Part shown: positions 1 through 7,850 of the stretch, piece by piece
How the letters are laid out: each line of letters starts with the position of its first letter
Position numbering within the stretch: the stretch's first letter is position 1
From: Microbulbifer agarilyticus S89
GTDB lineage: Bacteria > Pseudomonadota > Gammaproteobacteria > Pseudomonadales > Cellvibrionaceae
Assembly (NCBI RefSeq): GCF_000220505.1
Contig: NZ_AFPJ01000025.1
Location: 1 to 64,000, forward strand
Direction of reading: 5' to 3'
DNA: 64,000 nt
Translations under genes and position numbers: made by a program
Notes under the pieces: generated by a model
Told to the model about the DNA's origin: nothing
The model's database searches: none
What the model saw: the letters and a program-made list of their open reading frames with translations, nothing else

Positions 1-85
1 CTACTTGCTTCCGATAAATCTATTTCTGGTCGAAACCAGATGTCGATCCGTCGCTCCGCAAGCACCCACACATATTGCTTGATCG

Positions 86-97
86 AATTTTTAAACA
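86..97 (-). promoter_or_regulatory. boxA-like antitermination site
   Basis: The minus strand reads TGTTTAAAAATT, close to rRNA leader boxA elements that bind NusB-S10. It sits downstream of the last promoter, as expected for an rRNA leader. Confidence 0.45.
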
Positions 98-134
98 ACT
101 CAGTGCAGCGCTGGGCCATCACTGTGGGACGCGT

Positions 135-162
135 ATTCTACACATCCGATCCGCTGAAGCAA
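135..162 (-). promoter_or_regulatory. Stable-RNA promoter P3 (sigma70)
   Basis: The minus strand reads TTGCTT, 16 bases, TAGAAT, then ACGCGTCCC. It is slightly weaker than the two upstream promoters but built the same way. Confidence 0.55.
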
Positions 163-258
163 GGCTTTTCGCAGACTTTTTTGAAGCTCCGAAACCGTTA
201 TAAATCAACGCTTTCCAGTGCCTCGATCAACCTCTCGGTGACCCCGAGAAGGACGCGC

Positions 259-286
259 ATTATATGGCGCCAATCTCGTTTGGCAA
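259..286 (-). promoter_or_regulatory. Stable-RNA promoter P2 (sigma70)
   Basis: The minus strand reads TTGCCA, 16 bases, TATAAT, then GCGCGTCC. It has the same hexamers, spacing and discriminator as the promoter 170 bases upstream. Confidence 0.7.
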
Positions 287-428
287 GCTCTTTTTTAGAG
301 CTTTTTTCAGCGCTGGAAACCGGCAAATAAATGACCTGGTTTTCAGCACTGGGGGACCGCCTGGAGCCCCGTCGAACCCTCAACAAAAGCACCGTTTAAA
401 CCGTGGCAACTCCGTTGAAGTGGCGCGC

Positions 429-456
429 ATTATAGCGACCGTTTCGACCTTGGCAA
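429..456 (-). promoter_or_regulatory. Stable-RNA promoter P1 (sigma70)
   Basis: The minus strand reads TTGCCA, 16 bases, TATAAT, then GCGCGCC. It is the most upstream of three similar promoters, and the GC-rich discriminator suggests growth-rate and ppGpp control. Confidence 0.7.
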
Positions 457-673
457 GCGCTTTTTGAAATTCATTTTTGCGAGAAAAACTCGTTGAAAAT
501 CAAAAGGTTAACTTACCTTCTCACCACCGATTGCGTTACCGCCTCGGCAGCGAGGGCGCGAACTATACGGAGCAGATCATCGGCTGGCAAGGAGTTTTTA
601 GAAAACTTTTTTGCCGCCTCAACACCATTCCAGCGTCGCTTGCGTGAAGACTAAAAACACAACCTTCACACAT

Positions 674-703
674 AAAAAAACACCCTCAATTGAGAGTGTT
701 TTA
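674..703 (-). terminator. Terminator of tRNA-Ser
   Basis: A near-perfect hairpin (ACACTCTCAA paired with TTGAGGGTGT) is followed on the minus strand by a run of T. It lies directly downstream of the tRNA 3' end. Confidence 0.8.
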
Positions 704-707
704 AATA

Positions 708-797
708 TGGCGGTGAGGGAGGGATTCGAACCCTCGATGAGTGTTAACCCATACGCCCTTAGCAGGGGCGCGCCTTCAGCCACTCGGCCACCTCACC
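708..797 (-). tRNA. tRNA-Ser(GCU)
   Basis: The minus strand gives a 90-base class II tRNA with a GGTGAGG acceptor strand, a D arm with GGCCGAGTGG, and a CTGCTAA anticodon loop (anticodon GCU, reading AGC/AGU). A long variable arm, a GGTTCGAATCC T arm and an encoded 3' CCA complete it. The order alaS-lysC-csrA-tRNA-Ser is common in gammaproteobacteria. Confidence 0.96.
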
Positions 798-979
798 AAT
801 CAGTTTTTCGCTCAGAGCGATCAAACGCTGCTGAACTTAAGCATTCCACAACTGCGCTTTTGGACAGTTGGTCTTGCTCCTGAAAGTGAGCGGCATCATA
901 CCAACGGCGAGGCAAAAATCAATGGGGAATCAATAACTTTTTGCGATTTCTTCACAAGCGCTCACAAATCATACAGGCA

Positions 980-1010
980 CAAAAAAAGGCCGCCTAGCGA
1001 CCCTTTTTTC
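980..1010 (-). terminator. Probable csrA terminator
   Basis: An imperfect hairpin (GGGTCGC / GCGGCC around a short loop) is flanked by A and T runs of six or more. On the minus strand it ends in a T run about 30 bases past the csrA stop codon. Confidence 0.7.
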
Positions 1011-1040
1011 ATCAGCAAACTGCGCTGAATACTCCAGCCC

Positions 1041-1235
1041 TCAGTCGGCACTTCCCTCACTGGAGGATTGCTTTTCACGCTGGATCCGCTGGTAAATCTC
1101 TTCGCGGTGTACCGCTACTTCCTTTGGCGCGTTGACTCCGATTCGTACCTGGTTGCCTTTCACACCCAATACGGTAACCGTCACATTGTCACCAACCATC
1201 AGTGTTTCACCGATACGGCGGGTTAAAATTAACAT
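1041..1235 (-). CDS. csrA: Carbon storage regulator CsrA/RsmA
   Basis: This encodes a 64-residue RNA-binding dimer that blocks or stabilises target mRNAs by binding GGA motifs, controlling central carbon flux, motility and biofilm. The N-terminus [16 protein letters not shown], the middle [28 protein letters not shown] and the length match the family; the conserved Leu4/Arg6 and Val42/Arg44 RNA-contact regions are present. The ATG is preceded by AAGGAG. It lies downstream of lysC on the same strand, 215 bases away, so it may have its own promoter. A terminator and tRNA-Ser follow. Confidence 0.97.
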   Translation of the reverse strand: MLILTRRIGETLMVGDNVTVTVLGVKGNQVRIGVNAPKEVAVHREEIYQRIQREKQSSSEGSAD

Positions 1236-1450
1236 TACCTACATCTCCTTGATCATCCTGTGATTTGGTACGACCGGTTATCCCTAGTCCGCACCTTGGA
1301 TCATAATAACCCGAGAAGGCCGCAAACCGAGAATCTTGTCCGTCACTTTATTCAGTATCGTCCAGACGCGGAAAATCTCAATAGGTCGTACCACACGCCA
1401 AGCAACCGAATTGTTATGGTTGCCCGAAAGATCCTTCAGTTTGGTTATAG

Positions 1451-2689
1451 TTAATCGGTAATCTTGGACTCAGACAGCTCAAACGCGCTGTGTAGCGCTC
1501 GCACCGCCAGCTCGAGATAGCGCTCATCGATGATGACCGAGATCTTGATTTCGGAGGTGGTGATCATCTGGATGTTGATATTGTCCTGCCCCAACGCTTC
1601 GAACATGCGCGATGCCACATTGGCATGGGAGCGCATACCAACCCCGACGATGGATACCTTGGCAATCTTGTCATCGGCCACCACTTCGCGCGCACCCAGC
1701 TCGTCAGCAACGCGCTGCAATACACCCTGGGCCTTACCCAAATCGTTGCGGTGCACGGTAAAGGTGAAATCCGTAGTGCCGTCAATGGCACTGATGTTCT
1801 GAACGATTACGTCAACTTCGATATTAGCCGCACCCACGGGCCCCAGGATACGACAGGCAACGCCGGGGGTATCGGGAACACCGCGGATTGTGAGCTTTGC
1901 CTCGTCACGGTTGAACGCAATGCCGGAGACTACAGGCTGTTCCATATCGTTGTCTTCCTCATCCAGACTAATCAGTGTGCCGTTGCCCTCATCAAACGTA
2001 GAGAGGACCCGCAGCGGCACTTTGTATTTACCGGCGAACTCAACCGCACGAATTTGTAAAACCTTGGAGCCCAGGCTCGCCATTTCCAGCATTTCTTCAA
2101 AAGTAATGCGATCCAGGCGGCGCGCGCTGTCTACAACCCGTGGGTCGGTGGTGTAGACACCGTCAACATCGGTATAGATCTGGCACTCGGTGGCGTCCAG
2201 CGCTGCGGCCAGGGCGACGCCGGTGGTGTCGGAGCCTCCGCGCCCCAAAGTAGTGATGTTGCCTTCCTCATCCACACCCTGGAAACCAGCAACAACCACA
2301 ACCTTGCCGGAATCGAGATCCCGACGCATACGCTCCACGTCGATACTTTGAATACGCGCTTTGGTATGTGCGTTGTCCGTAAGAATTTTTACCTGGCCGC
2401 CAGTGTAGGAGCACGCATCGTAACCACGCTTCTTCAGCGCCATGCTCAACAGGGCAATGGTCACCTGCTCGCCGGTGGATACCAGTACATCCATTTCCCG
2501 AGGATCAGGATTTTCCTGAATCTGGCTCGCCAGGCCGATCAGGCGGTTGGTCTCGCCGCTCATCGCGGAAAGAACAACAACCATATCGTGCCCCTGGGCT
2601 TTGAACCCGGCCACTTTGTCGGCCACCGCTTCAATACGCTCAATGGAGCCTACCGAAGTGCCGCCGTATTTCTGTACGAACAAACTCAT
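1451..2689 (-). CDS. lysC: Aspartokinase (lysine-sensitive type, class with ACT repeats)
   Basis: This enzyme phosphorylates L-aspartate, the first step toward lysine, threonine, methionine and diaminopimelate. The start MSLFVQKYGGTSVG was chosen because it carries the KYGGTSVG kinase motif at the very N-terminus and has an AAGGAA site about a dozen bases upstream; the frame stays open 23 codons further, but those look like non-coding leader. The kinase domain occupies about residues 1-245 (GRGGSDTTGVALAAAL), followed by two ACT domains that usually bind lysine or threonine. At 412 residues it matches the Pseudomonas-type monofunctional enzyme. It follows alaS on the same strand. Confidence 0.96.
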   Translation of the reverse strand: MSLFVQKYGGTSVGSIERIEAVADKVAGFKAQGHDMVVVLSAMSGETNRLIGLASQIQENPDPREMDVLVSTGEQVTIALLSMALKKRGYDACSYTGGQVKILTDNAHTKARIQSIDVERMRRDLDSGKVVVVAGFQGVDEEGNITTLGRGGSDTTGVALAAALDATECQIYTDVDGVYTTDPRVVDSARRLDRITFEEMLEMASLGSKVLQIRAVEFAGKYKVPLRVLSTFDEGNGTLISLDEEDNDMEQPVVSGIAFNRDEAKLTIRGVPDTPGVACRILGPVGAANIEVDVIVQNISAIDGTTDFTFTVHRNDLGKAQGVLQRVADELGAREVVADDKIAKVSIVGVGMRSHANVASRMFEALGQDNINIQMITTSEIKISVIIDERYLELAVRALHSAFELSESKITD

Positions 2690-2717
2690 CGTTCTAGTGT
2701 TCCTTACTACCTTGCTA

Positions 2718-2744
2718 CGCGGCACCAAATCCGCGGGTGCCGCG
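2718..2744 (-). promoter_or_regulatory. Hairpin in the alaS-lysC gap
   Basis: A perfect 9-bp stem (CGCGGCACC with GGTGCCGCG) lies about 30 bases upstream of the lysC start. There is no T run, so it is not a standard terminator. It could shape the lysC leader, but no known lysine riboswitch architecture is seen. Confidence 0.35.
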
Positions 2745-2845
2745 CACTTAATCACCAAACCGCGGGCAAATCAACTGAAAACACGCAAACTATCCCAGAA
2801 AAAATTCGACAAGATTGCCAACTCCGGAACAATCGGCTGTTAGTT

Positions 2846-5458
2846 TCATTTGATATTGTTTTCTACCCACTCCGGGATCGCTTTGATCAGCGCAGGCAAC
2901 GCAGCCACATCGGTACCACCGCCCTGGGCCATATCCGGGCGGCCACCACCTTTACCACCCAATTCACCGGCGGCAAAACGCATCAAATCGCCGGCTGCCA
3001 GTCTGCCAGTCAGGTCCTTGGTCACCACGGCCACCAGGGCAACTTTCTCTTCACCCGGTGCAGCGAGCAGCAGTACACCGCTACCCAGCTTGTTTTTCAG
3101 CTGGTCTGCCAGATCCCGCAAAGACTTCGCATCGGCACCATCAATCGAGGCTGCCAGTAATTTAACGCCCGCAACTTCTACCGCCTGGCTGGTCAGGTCG
3201 CCACCTGCACCACTGGCGAGACGGGTTTTCATGTTGGCGAGGTCTTTCTCCAGCTTGCGATTGCTGGCGATCAGCTGCTCAACCTTCTCACCAAGATTTT
3301 CCGGGCGCGCCTTGAGCAGCGCTGCGGCATGATCGAGACGCTGCTGGGCCAGATCAAACAGTGCCAGTGCATGCGCGCCGGTGACCGCTTCAATACGGCG
3401 CTGACCTGAGGCAATGCCGCTTTCGGCAACGATACGCAGCAGGCCGATGTCGCCGGTGCGCGCAACGTGGGTACCGCCACACAACTCTACGGAGAAGGCA
3501 CCACCATCGGTGCGCTCACCCATGGTCAACACGCGCACGGAGTCACCGTACTTTTCACCAAACAGCGCCATTGCCCCTTTGGCTTTCGCGGTTTCAATAT
3601 CGGTCTCTTCGGTTTCTACCGCGGTGTTGGCACGGATCTGACTATTTACCAGGGCCTCAATCGCGCGCAGTTGTTTGCTGGTCACCGCTTCCGGATGGGA
3701 AAAGTCGAAACGCAGGCGCTCGGAATCCACCAGAGAACCTTTCTGGGTGACATGCTCACCGAGCACTTTGCGCAACGCGGCATGCAACAGGTGCGTGGCG
3801 GAGTGATTCAACGCGGTGGACTGGCGCACATCGCCGGCAACTTCTGCGGTTACCACTTCACTGACAGCCAGGCTTCCGGAGAGCAACTTGCCCTGGTGCA
3901 GGTGGTTGGCCCCATGCTTGACGCAGTCGGCCACTTCGAAGCGGCCCGACTCGGACTGCAGGTAACCACTATCGCCTACCTGACCACCGGACTCCGCATA
4001 AAACGGGGTACGATCGAGCACGATGGCTGCAGACTCGCCTTCCGCAATGCGATCGACAAGCTCGCCATCTTTGATAATGGCTACCACATTGCCTTGCTCG
4101 GTGACGCGGTCGTAGCCGAGGAACTCGGTGGCTCCGTCCAGCTCGACGGTGTCGGTGTAATCCTGCTTGAATTTACCGGCTGCGCGGGCGCGCTCACGCT
4201 GGGCATTCATGGCCTTTTCATAGCCCGCCATATCCAGAGTCAGGCCGCGTTCGCGGGCAATGTCTTGGGTCAAATCGGTGGGGAAGCCATAGGTGTCGTG
4301 CAGGGTGAACACCAGCTCACCGGGAATTTCCGTACCCTCAAGGGAAGCCAGTGCTTCGTCGAGCAGCGCCAGGCCCTTATCCAGGGTCTTGGCGAATTGC
4401 TCTTCTTCCTTGCGCAGGGCGTTTTCAATTACGGACTGCTTTTCTTTCAGCTCGGGGTAGGCATCGCCCATTTCCGCAACCAGCGCGGCGACCAGCTTGT
4501 AGAAGAAAATGTCTTTGTGACCCAGCTTGTGTCCGTGGCGCACCGCGCGACGAATGATTCGGCGCAGCACGAAGCCACGACCTTCATTGGACGGCATTAC
4601 CCCGTCGGCAATCAGAAAAGAGCAGGAGCGAATATGGTCCGCGATAACACGCAGGGACTTTTCTTCGGTATCGGAACAACCGACAACCTTGCCCGCCGCA
4701 TTCAACAGCGCCTGAAACAGGTCGATCTCATAGTTGGAGTGCACGCCCTGCATCACCGCCGCGATGCGCTCGAGGCCCATGCCGGTGTCAACTGAAGGCT
4801 TGGGCAGCGGATGCAATTCGCCGTCTGCGGAGCGTTCGAACTGCATGAAAACCAGATTCCAGATCTCGATATAGCGGTCGAGATCGTCATTTTCCGATCC
4901 GGGGGGGCCACCGGGCACATCGGCGCCGTGGTCGTAGAAAATCTCGGAGCTGGGACCACAGGGGCCGGTATCCCCCATCTGCCAGAAATTGTCTTCGTCG
5001 AGGCGAGAGAAGCGCTCGGCACTTACGCCCATTTCTTTCAGCCAGATATCCGCTGCCTCATCATCGCTGATGTGCACGGTCACCCACAGGCGCTCTTCCG
5101 GAAGCTTCAATTCCTTGGTCAGGAATTCCCAGGCAAACTTGATCGCTTCGCGCTTGAAGTAATCACCGAAGCTGAAGTTACCCAGCATTTCGAAGAAGGT
5201 GTGGTGACGCGCGGTGTAGCCCACGTTTTCCAGGTCATTGTGCTTACCACCGGCGCGCACACAGCGCTGGGAGCTGGCGGCGCGAACGTATGGGCGAGAT
5301 TCCTGCCCCAGGAAGGTATCTTTGAACTGCACCATGCCCGCATTAGTGAACAGCAGGGTCGGGTCGTTACCCGGCACCAGTGAGCTGGAGGGAACACGGG
5401 TGTGTCCCTGCTCGGCGAAATAGTTTAGAAATGCTTCGCGTATCTGTGCACTCTTCAT
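2846..5458 (-). CDS. alaS: Alanyl-tRNA synthetase
   Basis: This is an 870-residue class II synthetase that charges tRNA-Ala and clears mischarged Ser and Gly. In order it has the aminoacylation domain ([14 protein letters not shown] start, GMVQFKD, class II motif 2/3 regions), the tRNA-recognition helices, and the editing domain with zinc-binding HSATHLLH near residue 565 and [11 protein letters not shown] near 665. A C-terminal DHHA1 oligomerisation domain ends in a glycine-rich [15 protein letters not shown] segment. The length equals the usual 870-880. The usual recX neighbour is displaced by four intervening genes. Confidence 0.98.
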   Translation of the reverse strand: MKSAQIREAFLNYFAEQGHTRVPSSSLVPGNDPTLLFTNAGMVQFKDTFLGQESRPYVRAASSQRCVRAGGKHNDLENVGYTARHHTFFEMLGNFSFGDYFKREAIKFAWEFLTKELKLPEERLWVTVHISDDEAADIWLKEMGVSAERFSRLDEDNFWQMGDTGPCGPSSEIFYDHGADVPGGPPGSENDDLDRYIEIWNLVFMQFERSADGELHPLPKPSVDTGMGLERIAAVMQGVHSNYEIDLFQALLNAAGKVVGCSDTEEKSLRVIADHIRSCSFLIADGVMPSNEGRGFVLRRIIRRAVRHGHKLGHKDIFFYKLVAALVAEMGDAYPELKEKQSVIENALRKEEEQFAKTLDKGLALLDEALASLEGTEIPGELVFTLHDTYGFPTDLTQDIARERGLTLDMAGYEKAMNAQRERARAAGKFKQDYTDTVELDGATEFLGYDRVTEQGNVVAIIKDGELVDRIAEGESAAIVLDRTPFYAESGGQVGDSGYLQSESGRFEVADCVKHGANHLHQGKLLSGSLAVSEVVTAEVAGDVRQSTALNHSATHLLHAALRKVLGEHVTQKGSLVDSERLRFDFSHPEAVTSKQLRAIEALVNSQIRANTAVETEETDIETAKAKGAMALFGEKYGDSVRVLTMGERTDGGAFSVELCGGTHVARTGDIGLLRIVAESGIASGQRRIEAVTGAHALALFDLAQQRLDHAAALLKARPENLGEKVEQLIASNRKLEKDLANMKTRLASGAGGDLTSQAVEVAGVKLLAASIDGADAKSLRDLADQLKNKLGSGVLLLAAPGEEKVALVAVVTKDLTGRLAAGDLMRFAAGELGGKGGGRPDMAQGGGTDVAALPALIKAIPEWVENNIK

Positions 5459-5526
5459 TACAGGCTGCTTCCAAATCGTCAGTAAATTCTTATCGACCCC
5501 GGGTCACTCCCGAGCCAACTATTCAA

Positions 5527-5889
5527 TCAATCTTGCAGGTCTTCAGCGAGCCCTGCCTCGGGCAGCTTGCGCTGCGCGAGCAAATGTATGTGCAAATGGA
5601 ACACCGTCTGCCCGGCGCCGCGGCCATTGTTGACCACCAGCCGAAACCCATCTTGCAACTGCAGGCGCTCCGCCATTTGCGATGCTACCCACATAAGATG
5701 ACCGAGCAGTGGTACATCTTCCTGGCGTGCGTCGGCCACGCTGACCAGCGGTTTACGGGGAATGATCAGCAGATGCGTTGGCGCCTGCGGGGCCCTGTCC
5801 TCGATGACGATACAGAGCTCATCTTCATACAGCCGCCGCGCCGGCAGCTCTCCGGCAATAATCCGGCTGAATACGCTGACTTCTTCCAT
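5527..5889 (-). CDS. HIT-family nucleotide-binding hydrolase (HINT-like)
   Basis: This 120-residue protein starts at MEEVSVFSRIIAGELPARR; an in-frame extension upstream is open but not family-like. It ends with the histidine triad HLHIHLL, the active site that hydrolyses adenosine 5'-phosphoramidates and related AMP-linked compounds. The segments VIEDRAPQAPTHLLIIPRK and GFRLVVNNG.GAGQTVFHLHIH are typical of the HINT branch (E. coli HinT). It lies 68 bases upstream of alaS on the same strand. The physiological substrate cannot be read from the sequence. Confidence 0.92.
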   Translation of the reverse strand: MEEVSVFSRIIAGELPARRLYEDELCIVIEDRAPQAPTHLLIIPRKPLVSVADARQEDVPLLGHLMWVASQMAERLQLQDGFRLVVNNGRGAGQTVFHLHIHLLAQRKLPEAGLAEDLQD

Positions 5890-5983
5890 GCTCGTCCCGC
5901 CCTGCTCGTCCTTGGCATCTGCGCGCTGCACCGGAACCCCGCGCAAACCCCGCCAGTGTCTTGCCGGTGGTCAGCACTCGAGG

Positions 5984-6169
5984 TTACTTGGCCAGTTTTT
6001 CGTCCGTGGTAAGGGGACGCGCTTCAGACTCCAGCATCACTGGAATACCATCGCGAATCGGGTAAGCCAGGCCACTCGCCTTGCACACCAGCTCCTGGGT
6101 TTCTTCGTGATATTCAAGAGGGGCCTTGCTGACGGGGCAAACCAACAAACTCAGTAATTTCTTGTCCAT
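5984..6169 (-). CDS. Trm112-like protein (YcaR/UPF0434)
   Basis: This 61-residue protein begins [15 protein letters not shown] and contains [20 protein letters not shown], the Trm112p/YcaR signature. Related proteins act as small partners or stabilisers of methyltransferases in eukaryotes and archaea; the bacterial role is unclear. The usual second cysteine of the CPxC pair is serine here (CPVS), so a full zinc site is unlikely. In many relatives the gene sits between lpxK and kdsB; here it stands beside the HIT gene. The upstream in-frame extension was rejected because homology begins at MDKK. Confidence 0.9.
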   Translation of the reverse strand: MDKKLLSLLVCPVSKAPLEYHEETQELVCKASGLAYPIRDGIPVMLESEARPLTTDEKLAK

Positions 6170-6301
6170 GTCTATCTCGGAATAACACTCGGATGGCGCC
6201 CCAGAACCCGACTCACGGGACTCTCCGGGGCCTAGGAGGGCCAAAAATGACCGCGTATGGTACAACGCTTTTTCGGTGTTTTCACGACTGAGGGGAGAAA
6301 T

Positions 6302-6326
6302 CCCCCGCGCAGTCTACCGGCGGGGG
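6302..6326 (-). terminator. Possible glpK terminator
   Basis: A 7-bp GC stem (CCCCCGC / GCGGGGG) lies about 20 bases past the glpK stop. The following minus-strand tract is only moderately T-rich (ATTTCTC), so termination strength is uncertain. Confidence 0.4.
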
Positions 6327-6346
6327 AAGCGACGGTGGCGAGATGC

Positions 6347-7825
6347 CTAGAAGTGGCGGCAGGCGGAGACGGCGTTGCGCCACCCGGCGAGGAGCTCCTG
6401 ACGCGTCTGTGCCGACATCTGCGGTAGAAAATCCTGCTCGATATCCTGCAGCGACGCCGGCAACGCCTCGCTTTGCCAGATTCCAGCGCCAATTCCCGCG
6501 AGCAGCGCTGCCCCAACCGCGGTGGACTCGATCTGACGGGGGCGCTCAATGCGCAGGTCGGAAATATCTGCCTGGAACTGCATCAGGAAGTTGTTGGCGC
6601 TCGCTCCGCCATCGACCCGCAGGCACTCGAGTTCAACCCCAAGGGTGCGCGCCATCAGCTCAGCCAGCTCGTGACTCTGATAGGCAATGGATTCGAGTGT
6701 TGCACGGACAATCTCGGCGCGCCCCGCGCCCCGCGACAGGCCAAAGATGGCACCCCGTGCATCAGCATCCCAGTAGGGAGCACCCAGGCCACTGAAGGCC
6801 GGTACCATATATACACCCCGCGTATTGGGGATTTCCTGCGCCATTTTTTCGGATTCTGCCGCCTGATGAATGATGCCGAGATCATCCCGCAGCCACTGCA
6901 CCGCCGCACCGGCGTTAAACACGGCACCCTCGATCACAAACTGCGGCGCCCCTTTGGCATCGCAACCGATGGTGGTCAGCATGCCCTCTGGTACCAGCGG
7001 GCGCTCTTGGCCCGCGCTGGCGAGCAAAAAACAGCCGGTGCCGTAGGTATTCTTCATGGAACCAGGCTCGAAACAGCCCTGCCCGTAGAGCGCCGATTGC
7101 TGATCGCCGGCCACCCCGGCAATGGGTACCGAGGCACCGAGAAATACGGCGGGATCGGTGGTACCAAAGCTGCCCGCGGAGGGACGAATCTCTGGCAGGA
7201 TCGCGGCCGGGCAATCAAACATCCGCAGCAGCTCCCTGTCCCACTGGCGGCGATCGAGATCGTAGAGCAAGGTGCGGCAGGCGTTGGTGTGGTCGGTGAG
7301 GTGCTGGCGGCCACCGGTAAAGCACCAGATAAGCCAGCTATCGATGGTGCCGAAACAGAGCTCACCGGCCTCTGCCCGGCGATGTAGCTCGGGTGATTCG
7401 CGAAATATCCAGCGCAGCTTGCTGGCGGAAAAATAGGCGTCCAGCAGCAATCCGGTTTTGGCCCGCACCATGGACTCGGCACCGGCATTGCGCAACTCAC
7501 GGCAAATACCTGCAGAGCGGCGGCACTGCCACACCACCGCACGGTGCACCGGCTCACCGGTTGCGCGGTCCCACAGGACCGTCGTTTCACGCTGGTTGGT
7601 GATGCCCAGCGCGGAGAGATCCGACGGCTCGATTCCGGCACGCTTGATAGCGGCGGCACACACCTTGAGTGTGACCTGCCAGATTTCACTGGCGTCGTGC
7701 TCTACCCAGCCCGGCTGCGGATAGTACTGGGAAAACTCCGAGTAACTGCGCCCGCGCAGGTTGCCGTCGCGGTCGAAGACGAAAGCCGTGGTACCGGTGG
7801 TACCCTGGTCAATAGAGAGAATCAT
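6347..7825 (-). CDS. glpK: Glycerol kinase
   Basis: This 492-residue FGGY kinase phosphorylates glycerol to glycerol-3-phosphate with ATP. It shows the N-terminal phosphate-binding SIDQGTTGTTAFVFD, the NQRETTVLWDRATGEP glycerol-site region, the GDQQSALYGQGCF segment, and the ATPase-fold DGGASANNFLMQFQADI near residue 410. The length is normal. The start has an AAGGAG site. No glpF or glpD is adjacent, which is unusual. It is 25 bases downstream of the amidohydrolase gene on the same strand and may share its transcript. Confidence 0.96.
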   Translation of the reverse strand: MILSIDQGTTGTTAFVFDRDGNLRGRSYSEFSQYYPQPGWVEHDASEIWQVTLKVCAAAIKRAGIEPSDLSALGITNQRETTVLWDRATGEPVHRAVVWQCRRSAGICRELRNAGAESMVRAKTGLLLDAYFSASKLRWIFRESPELHRRAEAGELCFGTIDSWLIWCFTGGRQHLTDHTNACRTLLYDLDRRQWDRELLRMFDCPAAILPEIRPSAGSFGTTDPAVFLGASVPIAGVAGDQQSALYGQGCFEPGSMKNTYGTGCFLLASAGQERPLVPEGMLTTIGCDAKGAPQFVIEGAVFNAGAAVQWLRDDLGIIHQAAESEKMAQEIPNTRGVYMVPAFSGLGAPYWDADARGAIFGLSRGAGRAEIVRATLESIAYQSHELAELMARTLGVELECLRVDGGASANNFLMQFQADISDLRIERPRQIESTAVGAALLAGIGAGIWQSEALPASLQDIEQDFLPQMSAQTRQELLAGWRNAVSACRHF

Positions 7826-7850
7826 GGGCGCTCCTTGCCGTTATCCTCTA

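Larger units (their letters stand above)
1..600 (-). promoter_or_regulatory. Probable rRNA operon promoter and leader region
   Basis: No credible protein gene lies here. Read on the minus strand, the stretch holds three tandem promoters of one design: a TTGCCA or TTGCTT -35, a 16-base spacer, a TATAAT or TAGAAT -10, then a GC-rich start region. A boxA-like TGTTTAAAAATT follows nearer the left edge. Strong sigma70 promoters with GCGC discriminators and a boxA before the gene are typical of rRNA operons under stringent control. I infer that a 16S rRNA gene begins just left of position 1; none of the 16S itself is visible. Another stable-RNA operon is the alternative. Confidence 0.65.

Noticed and set aside
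2690-2845. Lysine riboswitch upstream of lysC
   Set aside because: The gap is too short and contains only one hairpin, with none of the conserved lysine-riboswitch core.
3467-4795. 442-codon plus-strand open frame
   Set aside because: It is antisense to alaS, whose frame has full synthetase motifs; this one has no family-like content.
6169-6265. Longer Trm112-like protein starting at 6265
   Set aside because: The extra 32 residues have no similarity to the family, whose conserved start is MDKKLL at 6169.
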